NCBI GenBank assembly: GCA_023525715.1
Contig: CM042010.1
Location: 65,724,966 to 65,788,965 of the forward strand
Direction of reading: 5' to 3'
Source: Cichorium intybus
Lineage: Eukaryota > Streptophyta > Magnoliopsida > Asterales > Asteraceae
DNA length: 64,000 nt
Shown here: piece by piece, positions 22,762 to 34,145 of the stretch
Layout of the letters: each line of letters opens with the position of its first letter
Numbering within the stretch: position 1 is the stretch's first letter
Notes under the pieces: model-generated
Seen by the model: the letters and a program-made list of their open reading frames with translations, nothing else
Database searches by the model: none
Told to the model about the DNA's origin: nothing
Program-made: the position numbers and the translations under genes

Positions 22762-23510
22762 TCTTGTAGCTGGAACCGAAAGGACACACGGAACTGAAAG
22801 GACACCTCACGTTTTAATTACCGAAATTCAAACTAACTACAGTAGATGCGACTTTCCACTACCCCAAGTGACATTTTTTCAAAATTCTCTGCTTGACTCT
22901 GGTGAGAACGAGATAATAAAGAGACTTTTGAAATAAAACAAAATTTTATGTCTCCATATAATGGAAATAGTTTAAAGAGTGTTCAGTACTTCAAAAAAAA
23001 AACTTACAAAAGATGATGTAAATTTTATATTTCGGTGGAACACAAAAATTTGGAGATTCTACAAAAATAGACTTATTTAGCCAAAAAGTATTTAAAAGAA
23101 ATGTTGAATTGAGGCAAATGTGTGTTGAAATATGACGAATTCATATAAATACGAAATAGTGTTAAAAATTAGGTGTTGCAAGTTAACTAGGTTAACTATG
23201 TATATAGGTAGATTAGAAAGTACTAAATATGTACTGTAGATAGTAGTCGGTCAAGTCGATGTGTGGGACTGTGAGAAACAGTTAGAGTTTTTTTGTACAT
23301 CTAGAGTAATTAGAAGAAAAGAAGTATGGAGTGAATGAGAATAATAGGACCTTAAGCATTATTACAGAGGTATGTGAATGTTGAAAGGGAAGATAATTAA
23401 ATCTTGTAAAGGTTCGGCAATAAGACGAGGAGAATTTTTGAAGGACATAAGGACTCGATGGGAAATACATAGAGGAGTTCGAGAATGCGGATTTCGGGAC
23501 GAAATCCAAA
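22762..23510. other. Element D 3' interior, non-coding
   Basis: AT-rich, no supported ORF. Probably the upstream region of the captured gene followed by retrotransposon 3' sequence; the last 60 bases (GGGACGAAATCC...) resemble the pre-PPT sequence of elements C and E. Confidence 0.55.
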
Positions 23511-23511
23511 T

Positions 23512-23524
23512 AAGTGGGGGAGAC
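23512..23524 (+). other. Polypurine tract of element D
   Basis: AAGTGGGGGAGAC directly before the 3' LTR; matches the tracts of C and E. Confidence 0.85.
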
Positions 23525-23525
23525 T

Positions 23526-25312
23526 TGTAAGACTCGTATCCTGATTATAACATATACTTAAAATAACAGTGTTAGGAATTATATGATGTTGGTAGTTATA
23601 AAGCTAAGAAAAACTTTAGTTACAATTTCATATGAAAATCAGCATTTTGTGTCGTTTTTAGAAAAATCATAATTAATTCTAGGAAACTCGTTTGGACCTC
23701 AAACCAATGCACAAAGTTTATAAATTGACTCTAGTATAATTACCAAAAATAATAGTAAGCTTGAAAATGACATTATCTATGGTAAAAAATGCAATCTTTA
23801 CTGATTAGTTCGCAATTGACAAATTAGATAGTCTGTTTTCAAAAATTCATAATAAATCATAGCAAAATCGTATAAATACGTAAAATACATCCCTGGAAAG
23901 GTATTGAGATAAATTTATGGAATATCAAATAAAAACGTGAATTTCATGTGTTTAAAGTCGGCTAAACCAGTCTTGAACAGACTGATTCTAGAAGGTATTA
24001 ATTTCAACAAAGTTATATTATTAAAATCTTTTGTCAAAAGTGTCATGCCATTTTTTATTCAAGAATTCATGTATAAATACCCCTCAAAACATCTCATAAA
24101 CCACACAACTAAATCTCAATCCAATATATAGAGGTTTCTAAGCACTAGAGTGTAAGAAAGTGAGCGGAAGGAAGCTCAAAAGCCTAACGAAGGAGTTATA
24201 GATCTCGACGACTGGTCATAAGGTAACTACAAACCTTTCTATAGCTTAATTAGGTATTGTAAAATAGTTTTTGTTAAGAAGTAGAGTATTTAATAAGTAT
24301 ATAATATGTTATATTATACTCATTTCTAAAATAGTAAACAAAAACCTTAAAATGTCGTTATTATAACAATTCGTAATTTCCGAAAATAATACCGATTGAT
24401 TTACTTACGAGGACGGTGACTAGGCCGATTACTTGGGATCTGGTTGTTGGATTTTCCGAAAGGCTAAAATGCTGAAAGGATCCTGCCACCCCATCTAATC
24501 TTCTACCTGGTCGTTCTTTACTTGATAAATCATCGAGTATCATATTGGAATTATTGAAGGGTTTAATGATGCGACTATAATATAGTTAAGGATTAAGAAA
24601 TGATAGATTTCTTATTATGTTAACAGTTAAAGTTGAAGGAAATACAAAGCCGAGAAAGATAAACGATATAGTCAACTATAATCAGGTGAGTCTTCTCACT
24701 ATACTATAGGTGATATTGCATGCGTAGGAAGGAAGATATGTTAGACTAAGGTGATCTTACATGTTATGATAATTGTATGAATTATTGCTATGATAATGAT
24801 TGTTTGTGGACGGAACGGGATAGCCCGCGAGCCAATAGGCGGAACGGGAATAGCCTGCGAGTCATTAGACGGAACGGGAAAAGCCTGCGAGCGATAAGAC
24901 AGAACGGGAACTGCCCGTGAGTCTTCAGGCGGAACAGGGATAGCCCGTGAGTCTCACAGATATATGAATGGTTATTGTGTGTTGTATGTTATGTGATGGA
25001 CCGTATGGTATTTTGAGGAACTCACTAAGCTCCGTGCTTACCCTTTCCCTATATAAACTACTGTTTCAGGTACATCAGGTACCATGGATGGCAAGGCGTG
25101 ACGTGTATATACTGTGCTGCTTCATTGGAGGACTGTTTTTGAAAGGATGTTCCGTTATGTTGTGATTTCATTAACTTTTGTTAATCCTGGGATGTTTTCA
25201 TTAAACTTATAAGTTATGGAATTTTATCAAAATTAATTAAGTGGCTTTTCTTATATTGAAGTTTTCGTTTAAATTTTTTTTTAATTTTACCCAAAAATTT
25301 TGGGATGTTACA
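23526..25312 (+). repeat. 3' LTR of element D (1787 bp)
   Basis: TGTAAGACTCGTATCC...GGGATGTTACA. Collinear with the 5' LTR apart from small indels, for example about 11 extra bases near 24495. TATA box at 24072-24078. Confidence 0.93.
24808..24957 (+). repeat. Five-copy ~30-base tandem repeat in D 3' LTR
   Basis: Same array as 18997-19148, with one or two substitutions. Confidence 0.85.
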
Positions 25313-25466
25313 CATGAGGGAGCAATTAGCACAAAAAGGTATTCCTAGGATTTTCTAAGTGCGAGTTGCATGCAGTTGTGTGTGCATTTTATAAACTAGC
25401 ATACGAGAGGACCCTAGAGGCTATAGACTAGGTCAAGGCAATTAACCTAATTCCCTATAGTCAAGG
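25313..25466 (-). other. Element C leader, distal part
   Basis: Between the D insertion and the C primer binding site; no ORF. Confidence 0.75.
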
Positions 25467-25478
25467 GCTCTGATACCA
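25467..25478 (-). other. Primer binding site, tRNA-Met type (element C)
   Basis: The minus strand reads TGGTATCAGAGC, three bases from the LTR end at 25482. Confidence 0.92.
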
Positions 25479-25481
25479 ATC

Positions 25482-28184
25482 TATCACACCCCGATCCTTG
25501 GCGGAATCGATCAAGGGGTGATATATTGTTCAAAGTCTCATGACAACTATGTTATAATATGATTAGATTCAATTAAGTACTAAGTATGCAAACAAGATCC
25601 ACAACATACAAATACAAATCCAAATATAACAACATTTATTACATCAAATTTAAATAGTCTTGTGGGTTTCTAAGGTACACCCTACTTTTCATCAACTTCA
25701 TTCTTCAAATCTGCATCAAGGGTAAAAACAGGTCAACTACGAGAGTTGGTGAGTAACCTAGTTTTATTAAAGAAAATTGTGAGTTTGAATAATTTGAAAT
25801 TTGTTTTCTTTTGAAGTTGGCAAGCAACTGTTATTGAGATAACAGTTTATAAATCAAAAATTGATTAACAAATGATAACAACAACAATAAGTCCTCACCC
25901 TATATATACATATATATGTATATATATAGGATGGAGCATCTAATCATCATACACACACAACCACGTGCGATCAATCACCTTAGCGTCCCAAGGCGGGGTG
26001 GTCAACCCAATAGCGCTATTATTGTCCATAACGTACCTCAAGAATACGGGCATAGTCATGGAGATTAGACTAAAAATGATAATGCACTACAAGTACATGT
26101 AGCGTAAACAAACAACAATTATACAAATAATGATTCAAGTATAAATGTCCCAACAATGTCTCAATTGTGATAAAATAATAAAATGAAGTTGAAAACATAT
26201 TAGAACCACATGATACACCCCAAAAGTATTGAAAATTATAAAATATGGGGTAGATTACTCACATTAGTCCAATAAGGAATGCGCGTGTTGTACGATAGAC
26301 GGCTCGAGTCAAAATGTCGTAGAACCTAATATAATTAATAGTTTTGGCTTAGGAATCGATAAACGGGAATATAGTATTAATAAAAATAATTAGACACATA
26401 TTCTTATATTAGATGAATTAACAATAATCCAAATTTTGTTTTGAATATTAATGTATTCATATGTTAAATGAATTTTAAATTGAATTAATTACTTTGCTTA
26501 ATTAATTTATATCTTCACATTAGGCAAGATTTTAATAATTTCTTATTAAAATAATAACTAGTCAAATTATAAGTATTTACAGATTTTATATATTATAAAC
26601 AATTATTTATATGAAATAATCATTAAAAATGCATTTTTACATGCTTAGATATTTAGGAAAATGGTTTTAAATACTAAATAGTAATAAAACATTATGAAAT
26701 TATAAGAAAATCATTATTTCATAAAATAGTAATTACGGTAAAATTTTCATATTTTTCTTAACTGCTTTAGTATTTATTTAGTATTTTAATAATTAAACCA
26801 CAACAAAATTCGGGAAAAATAATAAATGATTCCCAAAACTTCTGGAAAATTAACCATAGTTGTCTAACATTATATTGAGCCTACTGTAAATATTTTGGAT
26901 ATTTTGGACTATGGGAAGTGTTTCTTATGTTTTTCATTATTAACTAATCAATAAAATCATAAATAATAGGAAAATATTAAGAGAAATTCATTAGACTTTT
27001 TATTTATGATTAACATGTTATATATGATATTCTGATAAGGTTTTATAATTTTTGGACATGTGTAGCTGTTTATTATCAATTTAAACCATTAAATAATCAT
27101 TAAATAAGCAAAAATAAGCAAACATTCTTAAAAACATCTGTAAATTTTGTCATGGAGTCTTTAAAATATTAATAAGGTGTGAAAAATATAAAATCTAGTT
27201 TTTAACATACATAACTATATTTTGAAATTTATTTATCTACAACAAAATAAAATACAAAATAAGCATCAAACTGTAATATAAATGCATGAAACTTTATAAA
27301 TCCACTTTACTCAATATATGGGTTGTTCCAAAATTTTCCCAGAATTTATTGACTGCAAAAAATATTTTATGTGAATTATTGCCCTATTTTATTGCAATAA
27401 TTATAGTAACTCAATAAAAATAAGTTATTTTCTGAATATTTCCAGAACTTCTTATTTTATTGGTGGGATCCTGAGAAAAATCAGGTTTATGCATAAAATG
27501 ATTTTTAGATAGTTTGGTGGATTTAATTTGTTTCATTCATGAATTTGAGACTTTTAACAACATACCTTGATGAATGCTTCAAGAGGGATGAAGATTTGAG
27601 TATATTGGAGTGTTCTTGGCTGAAATATGAAGATTTCTAGGAGGAATTTCGAGATTGAGAGTGAGAGAAAGAATAGATATGGTTTGAGTGGTGATGAGAA
27701 TAATGTGTTGGGAGAAAAATGAAAGGAAAGATGATGGGAGGTGTGAGTGGGAGACAATGGGAATAACTTTTGGCTTTTGGTGGTCTTCATAATTTCCTAC
27801 TAACACAAGCATCTCTATGTAATACACTAACTAATATAAAAATTTTATAAAATTTAATGTAGAGTTTATAAAAATAGAGTTTTATAAAAAAATAGGTTAT
27901 TATTTGATTATAACAATCTACTTTGATTTGAAGTTTAATTATAGCATTCAAGTTTGATTCTTTTAATTTAATTAGAGCACCATACTTTGATTTGATTTTA
28001 ATATGGTATCATAATTTAATTTGATTATAGTTATAACGTTATACTATGCTATATTGCTATTAACGTCAATTTATATCGTATTGTATGAGTTTTGATCCTA
28101 TTAGCGTCAAGTAAACTCGAGTAGGGTTTATTAAATTTCCAATTGGGTTGGGTTGACCCGAATCCATTTTAGGCGGATGTCACA
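25482..28184 (-). repeat. 5' LTR of element C (2703 bp)
   Basis: Right copy, TATCACACCCC...GGCGGATGTCACA on the plus strand. It contains 385 bp (26810-27194) missing from the left LTR; this segment is bounded by direct AAAAT repeats and has the same AT-rich character as the rest of the LTR. The length difference of the two LTRs is exactly this segment. Confidence 0.92.
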
Positions 28185-28636
28185 ATATGGACATCACCTT
28201 TGGCATGCGAAAACGAAGGTTGAATATGTTTGGGTGTCCAATGACTTTGCCACCAGGGTATGACAACCAATATTTAAACAACAAACCATTAATGACACCA
28301 AGAGCAAATGATAAAGGCAGAAATTAAACAAAGGGTAAAGAAAGTGGAAGTGAGGATGAGGAAATAATCTGGAAAACGCAAGGACAACTGCTGACAAGAT
28401 CTGATAAGCAACAAATCTTCGATATGATGGAAGCTATGGAAAGAAAACACCAAGAGCATGCAAAAGACACAAGAGATAGGGAAGCAAAGGTGTTGCAGCT
28501 TCTAAATGCTCAGCAGCAATGGATCATTCAGGTAAGTGATCGAATGACGCAACTCATGATGCTGCTTGCAACAGTGGTTCATGATTTTGCACCCGAAATG
28601 AGGAGATTCATACCGAAAGAAGACAAGGAAGAATAA
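28185..28636 (+). pseudogene. Element B protease C-terminal region
   Basis: Resumes the frame cut at 10161: after the TSD the protein reads DITFGMRKRRLNMFGCP, equal in position to DISFGTRKRRLNMFGCP at about 61620-61670. After a TAA at about 28327-28329 the frame stays open, giving an alpha-helical, coiled-coil-like segment (MEAMERKHQEHAKDTRDREA), and ends at 28636. There is no transition into RT. Confidence 0.82.
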
Positions 28637-28670
28637 TACCGAAAGAAGACAGGGAAGAATAAGAAGAAGA

Positions 28671-28720
28671 CGTCTGGCTGAAGACGTTAAACTTAGCGCT
28701 TGTTGGGAGGCAACCCATCC
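28671..28720 (+). other. Conserved Athila post-pol block (element B)
   Basis: GGCTGAAGACGTTAAAC, then AGCGCTTGTTGGGAGGCAAC. It follows the protease region by only 35 bases, so RT, RNase H and integrase are missing. An imperfect direct repeat (ACCGAAAGAAGAC) lies just before it. Confidence 0.8.
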
Positions 28721-29264
28721 GTAAATAGGTTAGGTTCTTTGTTTTTGAAGTAATTAGGAAAAATCAATCATCATCATTGCAGGAATTCATAGCACGAAGC
28801 AAGTGTGGGGTCAATTCAGAAGAATTGCAAGGATTGAAGGTCGCGACGCGCGTTCGCAAGATAACCCGATACGCAGGGGTTGATTTGGGACACGCGCGAC
28901 ACACAACGCCTTTACGCGCGTCGTGGATTATGATCGGTCAGAAACCACCATTAAGGTACGTAACCCTCGTCGTACCACACATAAACACATACGATGCGCA
29001 AAAACAGAGCACCGATCAACCACGTAATTTTCTCGCGTTTTTCGTGTTTTCTAGTATCTACTATCGAGGTATGTCACTTAGAACTCATTCTTGTAAGTTA
29101 ATACATCCATTTGACGTGCAAAATTGATTGAATTAGTCGAAAGTATAAAACTTAGAAAAATCGGCAATGCCGACTCGTAGGGTGTTGCATTTGAAAAATT
29201 CTCACCCTAGAGGGGCTAGTCGATAGTTAGGGTGCCTTGTTATTGATTGGGTTGAGATTAAACA
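28721..29264 (+). other. Element B spacer before env-like ORF, first part
   Basis: No supported ORF. CGCG-rich motifs near 28845-28925. Interrupted at 29265 by element E and continued at 37534. Confidence 0.65.
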
Positions 29265-30727
29265 TGTAACGCCCCAATTTCAAAAATTTTAAAAAATAAT
29301 TTATTACCAAGATTCCAATAAAACATTTATTCCAAAACATAAAACTGTTCAACATGATACTTAAATTAACAGCGGAAACATTTAAAAATACTATTATCGT
29401 TCATTGATATCAATCTCTTGAATGCGATGCGCTGCCGTCAAACCTTGCCCTTCCCTTTGTCCTTTGAATTACCTGAAATGTTATAAAATCAACGGGTAAG
29501 CTTAAAGCTTAGTGAGTCCACAAATTACCATACATGCCCACACATTAAACAACCCGTCCTCGAGAACGACCCGACCCTACCCGCCATACAACAGCTACGG
29601 GCGTCCATCATACAACAGCTATGGACGCGGGAAGGTTCTACCCATCATACAACAGCTATGGGTTCCCGGTTATGGCCCAGCCCATCATACAACAGCTATG
29701 AGACAAGGCAATAGTCCAACTCGCCATACAACAGCTACGAGGGGACACGCATCAGTACTGAGCCCAACAACAAATAACCACAGATATAGAGCAAATCATA
29801 TAACTGTAAACAACACACAAGATGCCTAACATGCAACATCATATAGTAAGGTGAGGATACTCACCTGATTCGTAACCGCACAGATATACTTTAATATCTC
29901 CACTAGCTCGTCCACACACCTATATCCCACATATATACAACATATCAATTACTGACTAGGCTCTTACAGACCTGTCTAAAGGTTAGGCTCACTATTTGCC
30001 ATCAAACCGTGGTCAAAACTAAATTTCTGGTCAAACAGTCGCTCGCCGAGGCGTGGCTTTTAGACCTACGCGCCGCGGCTACCATTGAACAATTACGGGG
30101 TTTCAGCCGAGTCCGCGCCGCTGACATAGCCGGTCCGCGTCGCGGCTAGTAACATTCCAAAATGTTTTTCAGCGATTAACAGTACATCAATCGGCTAGGG
30201 TTCCTTTCTACACCCTTCCTGGGATCAGAAACTACCCTAAGGTCACTTCCTTATGGACATGCAAGTCCATGCATGTCCTTGGTTCAAACCCTAAGTGCTA
30301 CAAATCGTCTAAAGCTACAAACCAACTGGTAACACCATATGACGGGATAAAAAGGAAAGTCAGAAGAGTAAATCTTCTTACGTTACTTCTGAAGGACGGA
30401 GTGATGCCCACGATCAGTCCTAAACCTTCTCCCGCGTTGGATCTCCTTCTTCTAATCTCCCAAAACCTCCAAAGCCTCGAGACCAAAGAGTCTTTGCTGA
30501 AACTAGACGCCTCTGCTCCAGAGAACTCCCAAAAACACGAACCCTAGGGCTGGGTTCCTTTATATAGGCGTTTAAATCCGAATTAGGGTTTTTCACTTTA
30601 GAGGCGCACCGCGTCGCGGGATCCTTAGATCCGTGCCGCGCGTACAAATCCTTCGCGATTCTAGATTCTTCCTAAAAGCCGCGCCGCGGATTCCTTCGGG
30701 CCGCGACTCGGCGGACCGGGTCTTACA
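29265..30727 (-). repeat. 3' LTR of element E (1463 bp)
   Basis: Plus-strand ends TGTAACGCC and GGGTCTTACA. TATATAAA on the minus strand at 30566-30559. CGCG-rich patches at 30045-30150 and 30600-30715. Confidence 0.94.
29581..29745 (-). repeat. Short tandem repeats in E 3' LTR
   Basis: Five copies of a core ATACAACAGCTA(C/T)GGG with variable spacers; the counterpart of 9112-9285. Confidence 0.8.
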
Positions 30728-31081
30728 ATTCTCCCCCACTTAACTGGATTTCGTCCCCGAAATCCGTGCCGGTAAATAATTCTGGATAATGCCTCCGCAT
30801 TTCCTCCTCCGGTTCCCAAGTCCATTCGGACCCTTTTCGATGCTGCCACTGAACCTTAACTAATCCTATTGTTTTATTTCGTAAAGCCTTTATCTTCCTT
30901 TTAATGATGGCAGTTGGTCGCTCCACATAATTTAGGCGTTCATCTAATTGAATATCCTCCAAAGGTACTATTGTGGATTCATCAGTCACGCACTTTCTGA
31001 GCTGCGAAACGTGAAACGTGTCGTGAATTTGACTAAGCTGCTCAGGCAGCTCCAACCAGTAAGCTACCTTACCTACACGGC
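30723..31081 (-). pseudogene. Chromodomain end of element E pol, frameshifted
   Basis: A shifted frame continues the integrase C-terminus: GKVAYWLELP, then HDTFHVSQLRKC, then a chromodomain-like segment IGLVKVQWQHRKGSEWTWEP. A one-base deletion near 31078-31082 separates it from the frame of 31073-34077. The frame reads straight through the polypurine tract and its TAA (30725-30723) lies inside the LTR. The chromodomain is thought to guide integration to marked chromatin. Confidence 0.88.
30728..30741 (-). other. Polypurine tract of element E
   Basis: The minus strand reads AGTGGGGGAGAAT before the LTR. Here it is also coding (SGGE). Confidence 0.85.
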
Positions 31082-34077
31082 GACAATTCGATATGGTCCA
31101 ATGTACCTAGGGCCAAGCTTTCCTCGCTTCCTAAAACGAATCACTCCCTTCCAAGGTGACACCTTTAGAAGAACATAATCCCAAACTTGAAACTCGAGAT
31201 CGGACCGTCGCCTATCCTTATAACTTTTCTGTCGACTTTGAGCGGTTAACAATCTCTCCCGAACCTTCTGAATTAACTCAGTTGTCTTGAGCACCACCTC
31301 TGTACTACCCAATACCTGCTGGCCAACCTCGCCCCAGCAAATAAGTGTCCGACATTTTCTTCCATACAACATTTCAAAGGGAGCTCTGCCAATGCTCGCG
31401 TGATAACTGTTATTGTAAGAAAACTCAGCTAAAGGGAGATGGGAATCCCAACTCCCGCCAAAATCGATGACACATGCCCTAAGCATATCCTCCAGCGTTT
31501 GAATCGTCCTTTCACTCTGCCCATCCGTCTCAGGATGATATGCTGTGCTGAAATGAAGGCGAGTGCCTAATTCCTCATGAAACTTCTTCCAAAACCTAGA
31601 AGTAAATCGGACATCCCGGTCGGATATCACCGAGACCGGTATACCATGCCGAGAGATAATCTCATCTGTGAAGACCATAGCCAATTCCTTTGCAGAGTAA
31701 GTCTCTTGGATGGGGAGGAAATGAGCACTTTTAGTCAACCTATCCACGATAACCCAAATAGTGTCCATATAACGAGGGGTTCTTGGCAACTTCGTGATGA
31801 AATCCATTGTGATATGCTCCCATTTCCATTCTGGGATCTCAAGAGGCTGCAACTTACCATGAGGCCGTTGGTGCTCGGCCTTGACCTTACGACAGGTCAT
31901 GCATCTTTCGACAAACCAAGCTACTTCCCTTTTCATGCCTGGCCACCAATAATATTCGCGCAGATCCCTATACATTTTAGTTGCTCCAGGGTGGATAGAG
32001 AACCTGGATTTATGTGCCTCCTCCAATAGGGTTTGACGAACCCCGCCTAGCTTCGGTACCCAAATTCTCTCGTGGCAAGTTAACAAATCCTTACTATCTT
32101 TGACCATAGCTGCCAACTGACCCGCAATCCTCTCACTTTTCTGATTCTCGCTCTTGCTTGCTTCCACTTGGGCTTTCCTAATCAGTTCAAGCAGCGGTGT
32201 CACAATTGTCATCCTTAGACAAATGCCCCAAAGGGGTGCACTCGAAGCCTTACGACTTAACGCATCAGCTACCACATTGGCCTTTCCAGGGTGATAGTGT
32301 ATCTCACAATCATAGTCTTTCAATACATCCAACCATCTTCTCTGTCTCATATTAAGATTTGCCTGGTCCATCAGGTACTTCAAACTTTTGTGGTCCGTGA
32401 AGATGGTGCACTTCACTCCATACAAATTGTGTCTCCAGATCTTGAGAGCGAAAACGACCGCTCCCAATTCCAAATCATGAGTAGGATAGTTAGCCTCATG
32501 GGGCTTCAACTGTCGCGAGGCGTATGCAATCACCCTGCCTCGTTGCATCAAGACTGCCCCCAATCCCGTGATAGATGCATCGCAATAAACTACCATGTCC
32601 TCCATGCCTTCAGGCAACGTCAAAACCGGAGCTTCACACAATTTCTGCCGCAAAGTCTCAAAAGCCTGCTGCTGCTCCTCACCCCACCGAAAAGCAGCGT
32701 TTTTCTTAGTTAGCCTAGTCAAAGGTACCGCAACCTTTGAGAAGTCTTGGATGAAACGACGATAATAACCAGCCAGACCCAAGAAACTTCTAATTTCAGA
32801 GGGAGTCCTCGGAACCTCCCACTGCATCACGGCCTCCACCTTAACCGGGTCTACCATGATTCCTTGCTCATTCACAATGTGACCCAAAAACTGGACCTCC
32901 CGTAGCCAAAAGTCACACTTGGATAATTTTGCATAAAGCTTCTCCTTCCTTAAGGTCTCTAATACTTCCTTTAAGTGTTGTTCATGTTGTTCCCTGCTCC
33001 GAGAGTAGACTAAGATGTCGTCAATGAAAACTATAACCGACCGATCCAACATCGGTCGACACACCCGATTCATTAAATCCATAAAAGCTGCAGGGGCATT
33101 GGTCAGTCCAAACGGCATCACTACAAACTCGAAGTGGCCGTACCTCGTCCTAAAAGCCGTTTTTGGGATGTCTTCCTCCCGTACTCGCATTTGATGGTAA
33201 CCTGACCTCAAATCAATTTTTGAAAACCACGAAGCGCCCTGCAGTTGGTCGAATAAGTCGTCGATGCGAGGCAACGGATATCGATTCTTCACCGTAAGCT
33301 TATTCAACTCACGATAATCTATGCACATCCTATTTGAACCATCCTTCTTCTTAACAAACAGAATAGACGCTCCCCACGGCGAGCAACTGGGTCGAATAAA
33401 TCCCTTATCTGATAATTCTCGAAGTTGAATAGACAACTCCAGCATCTCCGGAGGCGCAAGACGATACGGTGCTTTAGCTATCGGAGCTGCACCGGGAGTT
33501 AAGTCGATCTTAAATTCCACCTGTCTCTCTGGCGGCACGCCAGGAAGGTCCTCGGGAAAAACATCAGGAAAATCCCGAACCACTGGTATATCACCTGCTT
33601 TCTGCTGTGGCTTCCTATCTCGTGCGTCTACAACATAAGCCACAAATCCCGAACCTCCATGCTGAAAATGTCTGCGTGCCCTAGCAGCTAAACAGAAAAC
33701 TTCACCTCGATTCTTTCTCTCGCCCTGCACAACCAGCTCTCCCCCACTTGGGGTTTGAATCCACACTCGCTTGTTCTTACAATCGATCCATGATTCATGC
33801 TGACCCATCCAATCCATACTGATGATGACTCGGGAGTCACTCAACGGTATAGGGATGAGATCGATCGGAAACTTTATTCCTTGAATCACTACTTCGCATC
33901 CCCGATAAACACTAGTTGCTTGCACGGTTTTATCATCCGCAATTTCCACTTCTAACGGCTGATGAAGAGTTCCTAAAGCAATACCGAAACTCTTTCCCAA
34001 TGCGGCAGACACAAAAGAATGACTAGCACCCGAATCAAATAGTGCAAAGGTAGGCGTAGAGTTGACTAAGAATGTTC
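31073..34077 (-). CDS. Pol of element E: protease-RT-RNase H-integrase
   Basis: Begins at the intron acceptor (34077), in frame with spliced gag. Domains in order: aspartic protease (ALFDSGASHSF), linker, RT (RMCIDYRELNKL; FGLTNAPAAFMDLMNRV; FIDDILVYS with both Asp present), RNase H (YCDASITGLGAVL; TDHKSLKYL; HPGKANVVADALSR), integrase zinc region (HPGATKMYRDL; CMTCRKVK), integrase core (MDFITKLP; SDRDVRF; ETDGQSER) and the start of the C-terminal domain (LLKVSPWKGVIRFRKRGKLG). Nearly 1000 codons without a stop, the best-preserved pol in the window. It ends at a frameshift (31073) before the chromodomain. Tekay/Del-like lineage. Confidence 0.94.
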
Positions 34078-34145
34078 CTAATCAAAGCATAATAGACATA
34101 TTAATTACACACACCACAAACACGAGGCAAGTAAAGAAAGAGTAC
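34078..34145 (-). other. 68-nt intron between gag and protease of element E
   Basis: Donor GTACTC at 34145 and acceptor GATTAG ending at 34078 on the minus strand; T-rich, 68 nt, not a multiple of three. Splicing joins VVT-G-TFLVNSTPTF and opens gag into pol with no stop. Unspliced RNA stops 12 codons past the donor Gly at TAA (34107-34105), inside the intron. Element C reads VVNGTFLIND at the same point without any insert, which places the intron precisely. Confidence 0.72.

Larger units (their letters stand above)
17728..25312 (+). mobile_element. Element D: non-autonomous LTR element carrying an RWP-RK gene, TSD CATGA
   Basis: Perfect duplication CATGA at 17723-17727 and 25313-25317. LTRs of 1773 and 1787 bp start TGTAAGAC and end GGGATGTTACA. 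A tRNA-Met-type PBS and a polypurine tract set plus orientation. The 4.0-kb interior contains no gag, protease, RT or integrase sequence that I can find. Instead it contains, on the opposite strand, a three-exon RWP-RK gene (22665-21340) with promoter. This is a large-retrotransposon-derivative layout with a captured host gene. LTR differences seen by eye are around 1-2 %, so the insertion is fairly young. Confidence 0.92.
10162..28184 (-). mobile_element. Element C: chromodomain gypsy element, TSD ATATG
   Basis: Perfect 5-base duplication ATATG at 10157-10161 and 28185-28189. Plus-strand termini TATCACACC...GATGTCACA. PBS (tRNA-Met type) next to the right LTR and PPT next to the left LTR set minus orientation. 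The interior holds gag and pol on the minus strand (17061-12530) with many stops, and element D is inserted in the leader at 17728-25312. The LTRs are 2318 and 2703 bp and otherwise collinear with few differences by eye, so insertion looks fairly recent despite the broken coding region; the ORF lesions may predate insertion. Confidence 0.93.

Noticed and set aside
25467..25478. tRNA gene at the tRNA-like sequence next to LTRs
   Set aside because: Only the 12-base primer binding site complementary to a tRNA 3' end is present, not a tRNA gene.
26810..27194. Small transposon inside the right LTR of element C
   Set aside because: No terminal inverted repeats or TG...CA ends and the same composition as the LTR; deletion from the left copy is simpler.
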